Assembly (NCBI GenBank): GCA_964035545.1
Contig: OZ037770.1
Span: 15,662,642 to 15,722,641, forward strand
Length of the DNA: 60,000 bases
DNA from: Bugula neritina
Taxonomy: Eukaryota > Bryozoa > Gymnolaemata > Cheilostomatida > Bugulidae
Reading direction: 5' to 3'
The notes beneath the pieces are model-generated. The model did not search any database and had not been told where the DNA came from. It was given only the letters and a program-made list of their open reading frames with translations. This document shows, one piece after another, positions 1 to 8,421 of this stretch (within the stretch, counting starts at the first letter, position 1; each line of letters begins with the position of its first letter). The position numbers were made by a program, and so were the translations under genes.

Positions 1-927
1 ACGCTAATATTGGGATTAGCTTTTTCAAACGTGTCAATAGATTTAGCTGTAGCTGGAAACTCTACGCCTTCCCACGATACTTTATTAACGTGCTCTTTAT
101 AGTTGGATATTCTATCCGAATGGTTTTTAACCGGATAAAGAGCGGCTAAAACGACCCACTTAAAACATTCGTTATAGTTATTTTTAGGATTTATTATAGC
201 CTTTTGTCTTTTATTTCTTTAGGAAGATCAATATACGATGATCCTTCAAAAGGCTGATATTTACTAATATTAATTTCCATTTTTACAGTGGATTTAAATA
301 TCCAATTACTTCCTTTATCGTTAAACGAAGCTAACTTTTCTTTCATTCTTTCAACCATTACATCGTATATTTCATTAATATCAGTAGACTCTAATATAGT
401 TTCAATGTATGATGAAAATCCTGGATTTAATCAGTTTCACCGGTATCTATATTAGTTTTTTCCATTTCACACGTTAATATTATTTTAACTTTTATAATAG
501 GTTTTAATTCTAATACTTGAGGTTTTACTAGTTTAGTAAACGAGTCTATATCGTATTTCGGTAAACCCTTAATTTCATAGGTTTGAAACCAACCTTTAGC
601 GGCTTGTTCTTTAAGTTTAGGTTGATTATATAAAGCCATAATTTTTTCTTTAATTGGATTTATAATTTTTGTAATTGGTTGTATAACACCCTTAACCCAT
701 TTTTTTATATTACGCGTAGTTTGTGTAAATATTTCTCGCATAATTTTTTTTGCGGGTATAGGTATTAACGGAGCTTGCCCTATATCTGGAACGGGTTTGT
801 CCATAATATTTACAGGCATTAGTAGCCATATAAGTTCGGCTTTTTTTAATCGAGAATATCGTTTTAATCCTCTTTCTTTAGCTAAGGCCTTTAAGACCTT
901 GACGGTAGTTTTCTTATTGAACTCCAT
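1..927 (-). pseudogene. Polinton-type polymerase-associated N-terminal region, broken
   Basis: The longest open piece is 166 codons (927 down to 427). It starts with a SAP/Rho-N-like helical motif (KVLKALAKERGL, then YSRLKKAEL) and ends near a conserved-looking segment (ILTCEMEKTNIDTGE). Similarity resumes in a second frame over about 203-426 and in a third over about 1-205, where the segment contains YNECFKWVVLAALYP and reaches the window edge. From memory of the family, this architecture precedes or accompanies the protein-primed DNA polymerase B of Maverick/Polinton and adintovirus-like elements; the polymerase domain itself is not in the window. At least two frameshifts and in-frame stops mean it is not a working gene. 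The start is supported by the TATATATAAATGG motif at the first codon. Confidence 0.72.
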
Positions 928-998
928 TTATATATAAAAAAAAATCTTTAAACTATAAAATTTAATTTTCAACCACATGACCTATTATTTGCTCAATT

Positions 999-1181
999 TT
1001 ATGTTTTTTTACGACGAGAATGCCCTTTTATACCGTAATATTTAGCTATGGTTTTAAGATCATTAGACTTCATACAATGGTCAAATATTATATTTGGAGG
1101 TTCTATTAATTTTGCGAAATCTTCTTCCGTAAGTTTAATATATTGTTTTTGCTCAGCTCGAGCTATTAACTCATCAATCAT
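999..1181 (-). CDS. Small SAP-like protein of the Polinton-like element
   Basis: This is a 60-codon ORF whose C-terminal half (DLKTIAKYYGIKGHSRRKK) resembles the helix-extension-helix start of the 166-codon ORF next to it, so it may be another small DNA-binding SAP-like protein or a paralogous fragment. The TATATATAAATGG start motif lies 18 bases upstream at 1199. From that ATG the frame reads four codons and a TAA and then continues in frame with this ORF. The original gene therefore probably began at 1199 and acquired a nonsense codon. Function unknown. Confidence 0.4.
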   Translation of the reverse strand: MIDELIARAEQKQYIKLTEEDFAKLIEPPNIIFDHCMKSNDLKTIAKYYGIKGHSRRKKT

Positions 1182-1249
1182 TTAATTTAACTCCATTTAT
1201 ATATAAAAAACTCCTTTAAACTATAAAATTAATTTTTTTTATATATTAA

Positions 1250-1729
1250 ATGATAGCGAATAATTTTAGACAAGGTAAAATTCAAGCGTTAAATAATGAA
1301 ATGCAAGAATTGGAAAACTGTTATAAAAGCAAGTTTAAAAAATATAACGCTTTATTAACGGCTTAAAGAGCTTGTATAAGTATAAGCGGTGTAAATACGA
1401 TTATATGCAGTACCGTTAGCGCGGCGTTATTAGGAACTGGTGTCGGTGCAATAAGTGCAATTCCTATTAGTATAATAAGTGGAATAGCTGGAGTAATAAC
1501 TACTAGCATTACATCGCAAGACGCTAAAATAATTTAAAAAACGCGATTATATTTAGACACATACGAGTTTATAAAAAACTCTAAATTAGAAATTAACGGT
1601 ATGTTATCCAAATTTTTAAACGATGATTATATTGACGACGAAGAATATAATTAAATAATCGAAAAATATAAAAACGTTAATGTTATAATAGCGAATAAAA
1701 TGTCTAAAATAATTAATACTCAATGTTAA
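1250..1729 (+). pseudogene. Hydrophobic-hairpin protein remnant of the element
   Basis: One plus-strand frame runs from an ATG preceded by TATATATTAA to a TAA at 1727-1729. It is interrupted by three in-frame TAA codons (1364, 1535, 1652). The sequence has a charged N-terminal helix, a Gly/Ala/Ile-rich hydrophobic stretch of about 45 residues (contains LLGTGVGAISAIP) and a charged C-terminal helix with LNDDYIDDEEYN. I recall similar proteins beside Polinton-like elements in invertebrate genomes, function unknown. Uninterrupted similarity across the stops indicates nonsense decay, not a short gene. Confidence 0.5.
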
Positions 1730-1754
1730 TTAATTGCATTCGCAATTAATTAAA

Positions 1755-1859
1755 ATGGAGTTAAATAAGAATGCTATGCAGGCTGCTAAACTAGCGCAGG
1801 AAATAACCGGTCGTGAGAGCGGGTCACGTGTGCCGTATTGCACATCATTTATTATATAA
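1755..1859 (+). CDS. Short ORF, unrecognised
   Basis: This 34-codon ORF begins MELNKNAMQAAKLAQEI and ends in TAA. It lies between the hydrophobic remnant and the convergent minus-strand small virion genes. The first residues resemble the start of the minus-strand ORF at 927 (MEFNK), but no promoter-like TATA motif precedes it. It may be a chance ORF or the start of a truncated gene. Confidence 0.15.
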   Translation: MELNKNAMQAAKLAQEITGRESGSRVPYCTSFII

Positions 1860-1872
1860 AAATTTTCTTAAA

Positions 1873-2453
1873 CTATAGCAGCATTCCTAAAAGAGGAATA
1901 TTTTTAAAAGGACTATTTGGACCTATAATTAAACCTTCACCTCCTATATAGCTAGAACCCTGTTTTAAATATAAACCGTTACCTTTCATTAAATTAGACG
2001 GTGCAACTGGTTTTAAAGTAACAAAACCGTTTGAATTAGGTTCTACAGAGCATACGCAGCCACCTTTTTTCAAATATAAGCCTTTACCTTTAATAGCTTT
2101 TTCAACACCGGCACTAGCGGCTCCGGAAAGAGCTCCCATAGCTACACCCGGTATGATAGTCTTTAATAGCGTAGGTAATACTCTCGTAGCTATACCCAAT
2201 AGAAGTCCTAAAAATCCACCGCTCATTGACGCGTTAGTTTTTACTAACGATGGAGACATTTCGAGCGTTATATTTTTTTATTAGCGTTTAACGCTTTTAA
2301 AATATTATCATTTTGCGTTTTAGTAACGGCTAGTTTATCGTTTCCGCTTTCGAGAGGCAATTTAATAGTACAACCCTTACCGCTTCTATAAGCGTTCATT
2401 ATTTTTTGTTTTTGCACCTGTGGCACATTCGTTATAACTTCGCAGTAACCCAT
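1873..2453 (-). pseudogene. Minor virion protein with GKG-type motifs, two overlapping-frame pieces
   Basis: Two adjacent minus-strand ORFs, 2453-2268 (61 codons) and 2259-1873 (128 codons), most likely derive from one gene. Only the first has the TATATAAATGG start motif, and the A/T-rich run near 2265-2275 is a plausible frameshift site. The first piece has a short helix followed by SGKGCTIKL. The second has a Gly/Ala-rich hydrophobic segment (FLGLLLGIATRVLPTLLK, then GALSGAASAGVEKAI) followed by repeated KGKGLYLK and KGNGLYLK motifs. From memory, this pattern is seen in the small membrane-active or core proteins encoded next to the capsid genes of adintovirus-like Polintons. Assignment is by architecture only. 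Confidence 0.5.
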
Positions 2454-2466
2454 TTATATAGTGCAT

Positions 2467-3222
2467 TAAACTCCTTTCAAATGAAATCTTATAGAAATTC
2501 TTTCGTTTCTAAGATTTAATAATTTACCATTTTGATCGGTTACGCTAACCGTTAGAGTACGAATATAATGAGTGTGCAAAGGTAAATATATTAAATTTTG
2601 AGGTACTTCTACAATTTTATATCCGGGATCGACGTCGGAAAAAACGAATAAATGACTGGTTTAAATTGTCCGTCTATGTAGCTTCCGCTAATACAATCGA
2701 CTAATATGTGAATCGCGTTTACGCTAAAAATATCTACGCTTTTTACGTTTTCGACGTAAGGTTGATCGTATATTTTTGCTTCAAACCCGAATACGCTTCT
2801 CAACGAATTATTAACATTAAAGTCTACTCGATAATTAGGTTTTAATTTAAGTATTACTTTAAAAGTAATTTTATTAGGTTGAATTATAATACCCGTTTTG
2901 TCACCACCGTTATTTTTTATATCTTTTTGAATAGCTTCTTCTATATCCGTAAGTTCGTAAGCTCCTAATGGTAACGTAAGCGTATGCCACGTAACTCCCG
3001 CATCCGAAGACCACTTTAACGTATTTTTATCAACGTCAACGTTTGGAAAAGAATAAAACGTGTCTAAACTCGTAAGCGCCATTTCATTTTTTTTTCTCTG
3101 TCTAATTCAATAGGAGGATTAAGGTGAGTAATAATTCTAGTTTTAGTATCGTTAACGTCAACGGTTAACAATTTTTTTGATGCTGTATTAGCGGCAATTT
3201 CTCTCAAAAGTTCTACTTCCAT
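2467..3222 (-). pseudogene. Penton-like minor capsid protein, frameshifted
   Basis: The gene begins at the ATG at 3222-3220, which has a perfect TATATATAAATGG motif, and reads MEVELLREIAANTASKK. A run of A near 3088-3096 shifts the frame to the ORF at 3082-2609 (157 codons), which contains LDTFYSFPNVD and VFGFEAKIY. A second shift in an A/T homopolymer near 2636-2645 moves to a third frame that holds a C-terminal TVSVTDQNGKLLNL segment and stops near 2467. Order and motifs match the single-jelly-roll penton proteins I recall in Polinton/adintovirus-like elements, directly downstream of the major capsid gene. Both breaks are in homopolymers, so sequencing error is an alternative to decay. Confidence 0.6.
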
Positions 3223-3232
3223 TTATATATAG

Positions 3233-4507
3233 TTATTCAATACACAAATTTGCTCCGTCAGATCTAAGAGACATGGTTTTATCAGACAAAATTAGTGCGA
3301 AAGCTTGAGTATTGGTGGGCACGTTTTGACTAAACTGTACTCTTAGTTGAATGTCGGCTACGCTGGTTTTAAGAGCTTCACTTTGTTTACTAACGTCTAG
3401 TACGAACAAAGAGTAAAGATCTTTGTATTCCGAAGGTAAAACGTTTGAATAAGCGATTAATTCGTTTATGCCGTAATAATCACCGCAAAATTTAGACGCG
3501 TCTCCGTATACTCTACTAAACTTCATTTTAGCAAAATCTATGTCATAGTCAACTTCGGGATATCGCTCACTGTTTAACATAGCGTATACGTTTTTAACGT
3601 TAACGTGATCGAATAAAACAGGGTTAGTTTCTTGACTTTCGTGTTTATTAGTTTGAAAACCTACGATAATATATTGAGGTTTTTCCGTATCTCCTCTAGA
3701 ACCCAAGCGCCACGTAAAGTTGGTAGTTTGCGGTACCGAAATACTATCACACCATCTAGATCTATACACCATTAATAGTTGAGTTTTAGACTCTATAATC
3801 TTATTAAGCTTAACTTTCATTTCAAAACTAGGAGTTACGTGTGGTACCCACCACGATACTTTATCCAATATTATGTTTCCCGCGTCTACACCGTTGGCTC
3901 TATATATGGCATTATCATCGGTGTCACGTACTAGCGTAAGTTGATGTTTCATACCATACAAAACTTTATCGTAATCGTCGGCAAAACCAAACAAATGTCT
4001 AAGATCCACCTTAACGCTAAAAGTACCTTTAGGATCTGGCTTTTGTATAATATACGTTTGACGCGCATTAAAACCTAAATTAACGACGGCAGCGGCGTTA
4101 CTAGTGTCTTTTGACCACAACTGATTAAGACCTCTCGACTTACCGTAGTCGTCAGGATAAGTTAGCAAGCCCATTATAATCGAAGCGTGCCCCGGATTGT
4201 TTATATATTCGAGATCTTGTCCGTTAAGCTGATATCTAACGCTTTTAAACAAATAAGACATACCATTATTCGTTAACGTTACTAAATCGGCGTCAGCGTA
4301 AGCGGTTCCATCGGCTTTAGTTAAACGACCTTCAATAATCAAATAACTTTTACTCGGTCGAACGTACAAATCTTGCTGATTAATAACTATTCTAATTTCA
4401 CCGGGATTATTTAAGTTTGTTCCCGTTACTGGTTCGTATTCGTGTACCTGATCACGCTCTACGCTCGTATTGGATACAATTTGTTGTGTTATATTAAGAG
4501 AGTCCAT
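3233..4507 (-). CDS. Major capsid protein, double jelly-roll type
   Basis: This intact ORF of 424 codons is the longest in the element. It shows the features of the major capsid protein (hexon-like, double jelly roll) of Polinton/adintovirus-like elements: an N-terminal extended segment (IVSNTSVERDQVHEYEPVTG), a beta-rich first barrel containing LYVRPSKSYLIIEG, a central linker with KVDLRHLFGFADDYDKV, and a second barrel containing YRSRWCDSISVPQTT. A trimer of this fold forms the icosahedral facet. The start overlaps the TATAATAAATGG motif. It sits between the 104-codon basic protein and the penton-like gene, all on the minus strand. No internal stop, unlike its neighbours. The fold is inferred from pattern and context. 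Confidence 0.75.
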   Translation of the reverse strand: MDSLNITQQIVSNTSVERDQVHEYEPVTGTNLNNPGEIRIVINQQDLYVRPSKSYLIIEGRLTKADGTAYADADLVTLTNNGMSYLFKSVRYQLNGQDLEYINNPGHASIIMGLLTYPDDYGKSRGLNQLWSKDTSNAAAVVNLGFNARQTYIIQKPDPKGTFSVKVDLRHLFGFADDYDKVLYGMKHQLTLVRDTDDNAIYRANGVDAGNIILDKVSWWVPHVTPSFEMKVKLNKIIESKTQLLMVYRSRWCDSISVPQTTNFTWRLGSRGDTEKPQYIIVGFQTNKHESQETNPVLFDHVNVKNVYAMLNSERYPEVDYDIDFAKMKFSRVYGDASKFCGDYYGINELIAYSNVLPSEYKDLYSLFVLDVSKQSEALKTSVADIQLRVQFSQNVPTNTQAFALILSDKTMSLRSDGANLCIE

Positions 4508-4528
4508 TTATTATAGGAAAATAATTTC

Positions 4529-4843
4529 TTAATAAGCTACAGCTTGTCCACTTCCTTCTAAAATATTACTTATATTATTTTGAGGATTCGCTTTTAATAT
4601 ATTTTCATTTTGACTAAGCATTTTTAATATGGCTTGACTTTTAGCGTTTAACTTTTTTTTTCGTTTAAAAGCGTTAACAATTTTTTCACCAGCCGCGGTA
4701 CCCGCTTTAGTTATAGCCTTTTTACCTAATTCTCTTACACCTTCATTACTAGCTATTTTAGTCACTATTTTACTAATAGTATCGAATATTCCACCACCAG
4801 CGTAGTGTCTTTGCAATCTATGTCTTTTATCGTAAACGTACAT
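4529..4843 (-). CDS. Small basic virion-type protein
   Basis: This intact 104-codon ORF starts MYVYDKRHRLQRHYAGGG, followed by an amphipathic helical segment with ITKAGTAAGEKIV, a basic patch AFKRKKKL and an acidic/Asn-rich tail ending near EGSGQAVAY. Proteins with this MYVYxxRH start and a helical lysine-rich body occur upstream of the major capsid gene in the related elements I recall, and may be core or internal capsid proteins. Its ATG overlaps a TATAATAAATG motif and it lies 21 bases from the capsid ORF, suggesting a tightly packed late gene cluster. Function not established. Confidence 0.5.
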   Translation of the reverse strand: MYVYDKRHRLQRHYAGGGIFDTISKIVTKIASNEGVRELGKKAITKAGTAAGEKIVNAFKRKKKLNAKSQAILKMLSQNENILKANPQNNISNILEGSGQAVAY

Positions 4844-4846
4844 TTA

Positions 4847-5656
4847 TTATACGAGAATATTTTTATAATAGTCACGAGTAATAATTTTCATTCGAAGTAA
4901 TTCGTCTAATATAGCTACTATTTCGTTTTGTACTCCCGTATTTTCAGCTCTAGCGCTAGAAATTAAGAGTTCGAGTCGTTCTATTAAAGCATTAGGGTCA
5001 GACGATAAATAAACTACTCCATCACCGGCTTGTCTCTTGGCCTTTTTATAATCGGCGGATTTAGCTCTTCGAGGATATAATTGTTCCCAAATAGGTCTAA
5101 CAATACGTTTCCATTTATCACTATTTTTATCTACAGGACCGCGTTTACTTTGATATATAGCCCCGCTGTTATCGAGTATACTAGCATAATTTTTATAATC
5201 ATCGTCATTATAACCTATTGGCGTTTTACGCATTAAAAGACTTAAAAGTCCTCTAGTCGCCGGATATTCTTCACCGTTGAAGATTATTTTACCATCATTA
5301 AAACTTATAGGTTTAGTACTTATAACGTGTCTATTACCATCCCACTTTACGTTGTAAGCGCCGGGTTCTAAGCCCGCTAAAGCGTTTTGCGTATATTCAT
5401 CTAAGTTTATAACTCCATCAGTTATAGCCGGTAATATTTGACTTTGTACGACTGAGTTTTGCAGCTGTTTTAACGCATTAGTCGTTTGAGCTTGAGAAGC
5501 GATTACGGGTTCAAAAAACTTTTCTTGAGCTATAGCCTCGTTTAATTCTTGAGCGCGCTCTAACTTAAAGTTTTCTTTTATTCTATTCTTTCAAGATATG
5601 TAATCTTGTACAATTTGATCTCTTTTTACTGGATCGTGAATTTTTAAGTAACTCAT
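4847..5656 (-). pseudogene. Conserved element protein with one in-frame stop
   Basis: A single minus-strand frame runs from the ATG at 5656 (motif TATAATAAATGAG) to the stop at 4847. It is interrupted by one TGA at 5593-5591, after about 21 codons. The start reads MSYLKIHDPVKRDQIV. The body includes a helical Gln/Glu-rich part and a C-terminal region with LLSLLMRKTPIGYNDDDY and WKRIVRPIWEQLYPRR. I recall the same overall pattern (LWxLIM, GYT/NxDD, tryptophan-rich end) in unnamed proteins encoded next to capsid genes of Polinton-like elements. If translation began at the internal methionine at 5233, 128 codons would remain open. Function unknown. Confidence 0.5.
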
Positions 5657-5679
5657 TTATTATACATCAATTTATGTCC

Positions 5680-5836
5680 AATGGACACAAACACATTTGT
5701 GTCCACATTTTATGGGCACGGACACATTTGTGTCCACATTCTATGGACACGGACACATTTGTGTCTACTTCATGTTTAATTTGTGTCTATGGACACAAAC
5801 ACATTTGTGTCCACTATAAACGTTTTAAAACGTTTA
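5680..5836. repeat. Palindrome-bearing tandem repeats in a viral intergenic space
   Basis: About four diverged copies of a roughly 31-base unit, each holding GGACACAAATGTGTCC-like dyads (for example GGACACAAACACATTTGTGTCC split over 5683-5704), are followed by the palindrome AAACGTTTTAAAACGTTT at 5819-5836. The block fills the gap between the chromodomain end of the integrase gene and the next minus-strand gene. It may be a transcription terminator, enhancer or replication-related element. Confidence 0.55.
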
Positions 5837-5846
5837 AATCTACCCA

Positions 5847-7194
5847 CTAGTTTTGCGACTCGGGATAACCCAACCATTTTACTAAAGCCTTTTTACCTTT
5901 CTTTTTAATCACACGCTCTATTCTATACATTTCTTGATTCGTCTTTTGCAATTCCTGTTCGTAAAAAGTTCCTTGAATTTCTTCTCCTCCCGAGTCAGTT
6001 ATTTTATAAGTCGTCGGATTCGTGTATAACACTTTATTTATTGTAAACACTTCCTCCGTCCATCTAACGGTATAACCTTTTTAAAACGTTTGTTTTTTAC
6101 GAGGTATACACACCCTATCGCCTACAGCGAATTTAGGTTTAGAAGGTGCGGATAAATTAGGATATAATTTCATACGTACTTTATTTTCATTAGCGGAGTC
6201 ACTAGCTTCAATCGGTGTCATTCTAATAGACGAATGTTTAGTTTCGTTATATCGTTTTACTAAATCTTTTAATACATCTATATATTTATAGGTATTATTC
6301 GCCAAAAAATATTTAAACATTCGCTCTTTCATAGTTCTATTCCATCTCTCTACTACGCTAGACTTTTCTTCATTTTCTGTAGAATATAACTCTAATAAAA
6401 ACTTTACGTCTTTATTATAAAACTCTTTTCCCTTATCAACCCATAAACGTTGTGGTTTACGATGAGTAAAAATAGTTTTTTAAAGCTGAGGCTGTCGCTT
6501 TACCAGTTTTATTTTTTAATGGTATTATCCAACCGTATTTTGAAAACACGTCTATTACCGTTAGCAAATATTTATAACCGTTATTAAATTTAGCGAATTC
6601 GGTCATATCAACTAAGTCAGCCGCCCAAATATTATCAATTCCTGATACCCATAAACGTCTTTTACGAAATTTCTTTTGTACCGGTTTATGTAATTCTTCG
6701 GCTAACTCATCCGTCCAGTTTTTTAAACCCCATCCTAAACGCTTTTTCATTCCTATTATAGCTTTAGCAACGCGACTGTGTCGTTGTTCGGCTAACGTAG
6801 GATTAGGTATAGCGTTTAGTTCGTCTAACATATTTTTATCGCATACTTTATTTCTAGTCTCGGTATCGTTATGAGTCGCGTAACATATGTCGTGTTTCAT
6901 AGCTATCGCATCGTCTCTATCTACAGGTTTACTCCATTCTTTAGGAGTCATGTCGTCATTGAGACGTTTATTTAGTTTAGTACCCGGGCCTAAAAAATTG
7001 TGTCCCGGATAATGCATTTCAACTGGCAAATTATTTATTAAGCTATTCGCTATACCAGCTCCTCGTTTAATAAACGTAGTCTTTTTACATCTACAATTAG
7101 AGCAATTACCATAGCCCATTAACTTATTATTTTTACTTAATTTCTCAATATAATTAAGAGTTTGAGTATTACGTTTACACTTTAAGCAATACAT
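5847..7194 (-). pseudogene. Zinc ribbon-PLA2-integrase-chromodomain gene, broken
   Basis: The N-terminal ORF (7194-6457, 245 codons) starts with a CxxC...CxxC zinc-ribbon-like segment. It continues with a parvovirus VP1-type phospholipase A2 domain showing the calcium-loop motif PGHNFLGPGT and the catalytic HDICY motif, followed by the start of a retroviral-type integrase core (AADLVDM, TVIDVFSKYGW). A frameshift near 6470-6480 moves the rest of the core to another frame, which includes WVDKGKEF and the region with the third acidic residue (VERWNRTM), down to a TAA at 6083-6081. The same frame then continues through a chromodomain-like segment (YRIERVIKKKGKKALVKWLGY) and stops at 5849-5847, a few residues short of the usual end. 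PLA2 would breach membranes and the integrase would insert the element; both are inactive as one product here. Confidence 0.75.
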
Positions 7195-7209
7195 TTATTA
7201 TAGTAAATG
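7192..7209. promoter_or_regulatory. Bidirectional start-codon motif
   Basis: The 18 bases CATTTATTATAGTAAATG contain both divergent start codons (minus gene at 7194, plus gene at 7207) and are nearly palindromic. They are two head-to-head copies of the TATAnTAAATG motif found at most other ORF starts in this element. Confidence 0.5.
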
Positions 7210-7959
7210 AACGTTCAAAATCTATCTTGGAAACGCGAAATTAATCGTAATAATAATCCTTTACTTCCTAAAAGTATAAGAGGCGTTATCATTGGTAAAT
7301 CCGGATGCGGTAGAACTACATTAATATGCAATCTATTATTACAACCCGAGTGGTTAGATTATAATAAACTTATAGTTTACGGTAAGAGTCTTTCTCAACC
7401 CGAATACACTAATATGCGTAAAGCTTTCGAGTCGGGATTATCTAAACAAGATATATTTGATATGTTTATAAATAGTAATGAAATAATAAACGTAGATGAC
7501 CTCTTAAAAGAATTAGGTAGTAATAATGGTAATATAGATGCTGAGTTTATAGAGTCTAATGAAGACGTATGCGATCCTAGTGAATTAGACGCTAGCGATA
7601 AAAATTTAATCATATTTGACGATTTAATGTTGGAAAAACAAAAAACTTGCGAAAGTTATTACGCTCGAGGTTGTCATAATAATGTCGATTGCTTTTATTT
7701 GTCTCAAAATTATTTTAAATTACCTAGACAAACTATTCGGGAAAACGCTAATTTCTTTTGTTTATTTCCACAAGATATGAACAATTTAAATCATATATAT
7801 CAAGATCATGTAGCTCGTGATATGCCTATTAAAGAATTTAAAAACTTTTGTAATAAAGGATGGCAAAAACCGCACGGGTTTATTACTTTAGATTTATCTT
7901 CGTCAAAAAATAATGGAAAATATAGACACGGGTTAGATGAATTTTATATTTTACAATAA
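7207..7959 (+). CDS. DNA-packaging ATPase (FtsK/HerA-type, adenovirus IVa2/Polinton class)
   Basis: This is an intact 250-codon ORF. A Walker A motif GKSGCGRTT lies at about residues 29-37, and a hydrophobic strand ending in two acids (NLIIFDDLML, about 132-141) is the Walker B. A conserved-looking segment CHNNVDCFYLSQNYFKLPR with a Gln in the sensor position follows. Length and motif order match the genome-packaging ATPases of Polintons, adintoviruses and other double-jelly-roll viruses, which pump DNA into the preformed capsid. It is divergent from the PLA2-integrase gene with only 12 bases between start codons. There are no interruptions. Confidence 0.8.
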   Translation: MNVQNLSWKREINRNNNPLLPKSIRGVIIGKSGCGRTTLICNLLLQPEWLDYNKLIVYGKSLSQPEYTNMRKAFESGLSKQDIFDMFINSNEIINVDDLLKELGSNNGNIDAEFIESNEDVCDPSELDASDKNLIIFDDLMLEKQKTCESYYARGCHNNVDCFYLSQNYFKLPRQTIRENANFFCLFPQDMNNLNHIYQDHVARDMPIKEFKNFCNKGWQKPHGFITLDLSSSKNNGKYRHGLDEFYILQ

Positions 7960-8267
7960 ATATAGTATTAAATGCTGATGTTATTACCACTCATAATATA
8001 TCGGGTTACGCTATTCCTAAATTGCAATCACCAGTTGGAGGTAAAATATTTATATCAACGAGTGACGGTGGTATAGCGGAATCTCTCGCGTCTCCTATAA
8101 CATCACCTGAAATATAATTAATTCTTTATGTAAACGAATTTAAAAACTTTTGTAATAAAGGATAGCAAAAACCGCCTGGGTTTATTACTTTAGATTTATC
8201 TTTGTCAAAAAATAATGGAAAGTATAGACACGGATTAGACGAATTTTATTTTCCTAGTCTTGCATAA
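7960..8267 (+). pseudogene. Second ATPase 3' end plus unidentified ORF fragment
   Basis: Bases 8132-8267 repeat the last part of the ATPase gene (7839-7959) with scattered differences, one in-frame TAG replacing the Trp codon after GNKG-type sequence (NKG|stop) and a different C-terminus (FYFPSLA). Between the two copies, 7969-8118 is open in one frame (VLNADVITTHNISGYAIP..., ending ITSPEI and TAA), which I do not recognise. The arrangement points to rearrangement or recombination between two related element copies at this end. Confidence 0.5.
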
Positions 8268-8309
8268 ATAATAAAAAATATATAATTTTTTTTTTAAATA
8301 TTAATATAG

Positions 8310-8421
8310 AGTAGTAGAGAATGGCCAATCCTGGATCGCTTTGCCTCCAGTGGGGACACGCAACTTGTTGCGGGGAGCCACTGGAGGCAAAGTGGTCCAG
8401 GATTGGCCATTCTCTACTACT
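8310..8421. repeat. 112-bp near-perfect palindrome (hairpin)
   Basis: Two arms of about 55 bases are complementary over AGTAGTAGAGAATGGCCAAT and onwards with only a few mismatches, and close on the inner hairpin CGCAAC-TT-GTTGCG at 8359-8372. The outer ends are AG...CT. It lies just outside the last viral coding remnant. It could be a resolved terminal structure of the element, a foldback MITE or a two-ended solo element. No clear target duplication was found. Confidence 0.7.

Noticed and set aside
1250-1729. Alternative genetic code with TAA as a sense codon
   Set aside because: Other genes of the element are broken by TGA and TAG as well as frameshifts, host genes end with normal stops, and each TAA is one change from a plausible sense codon.
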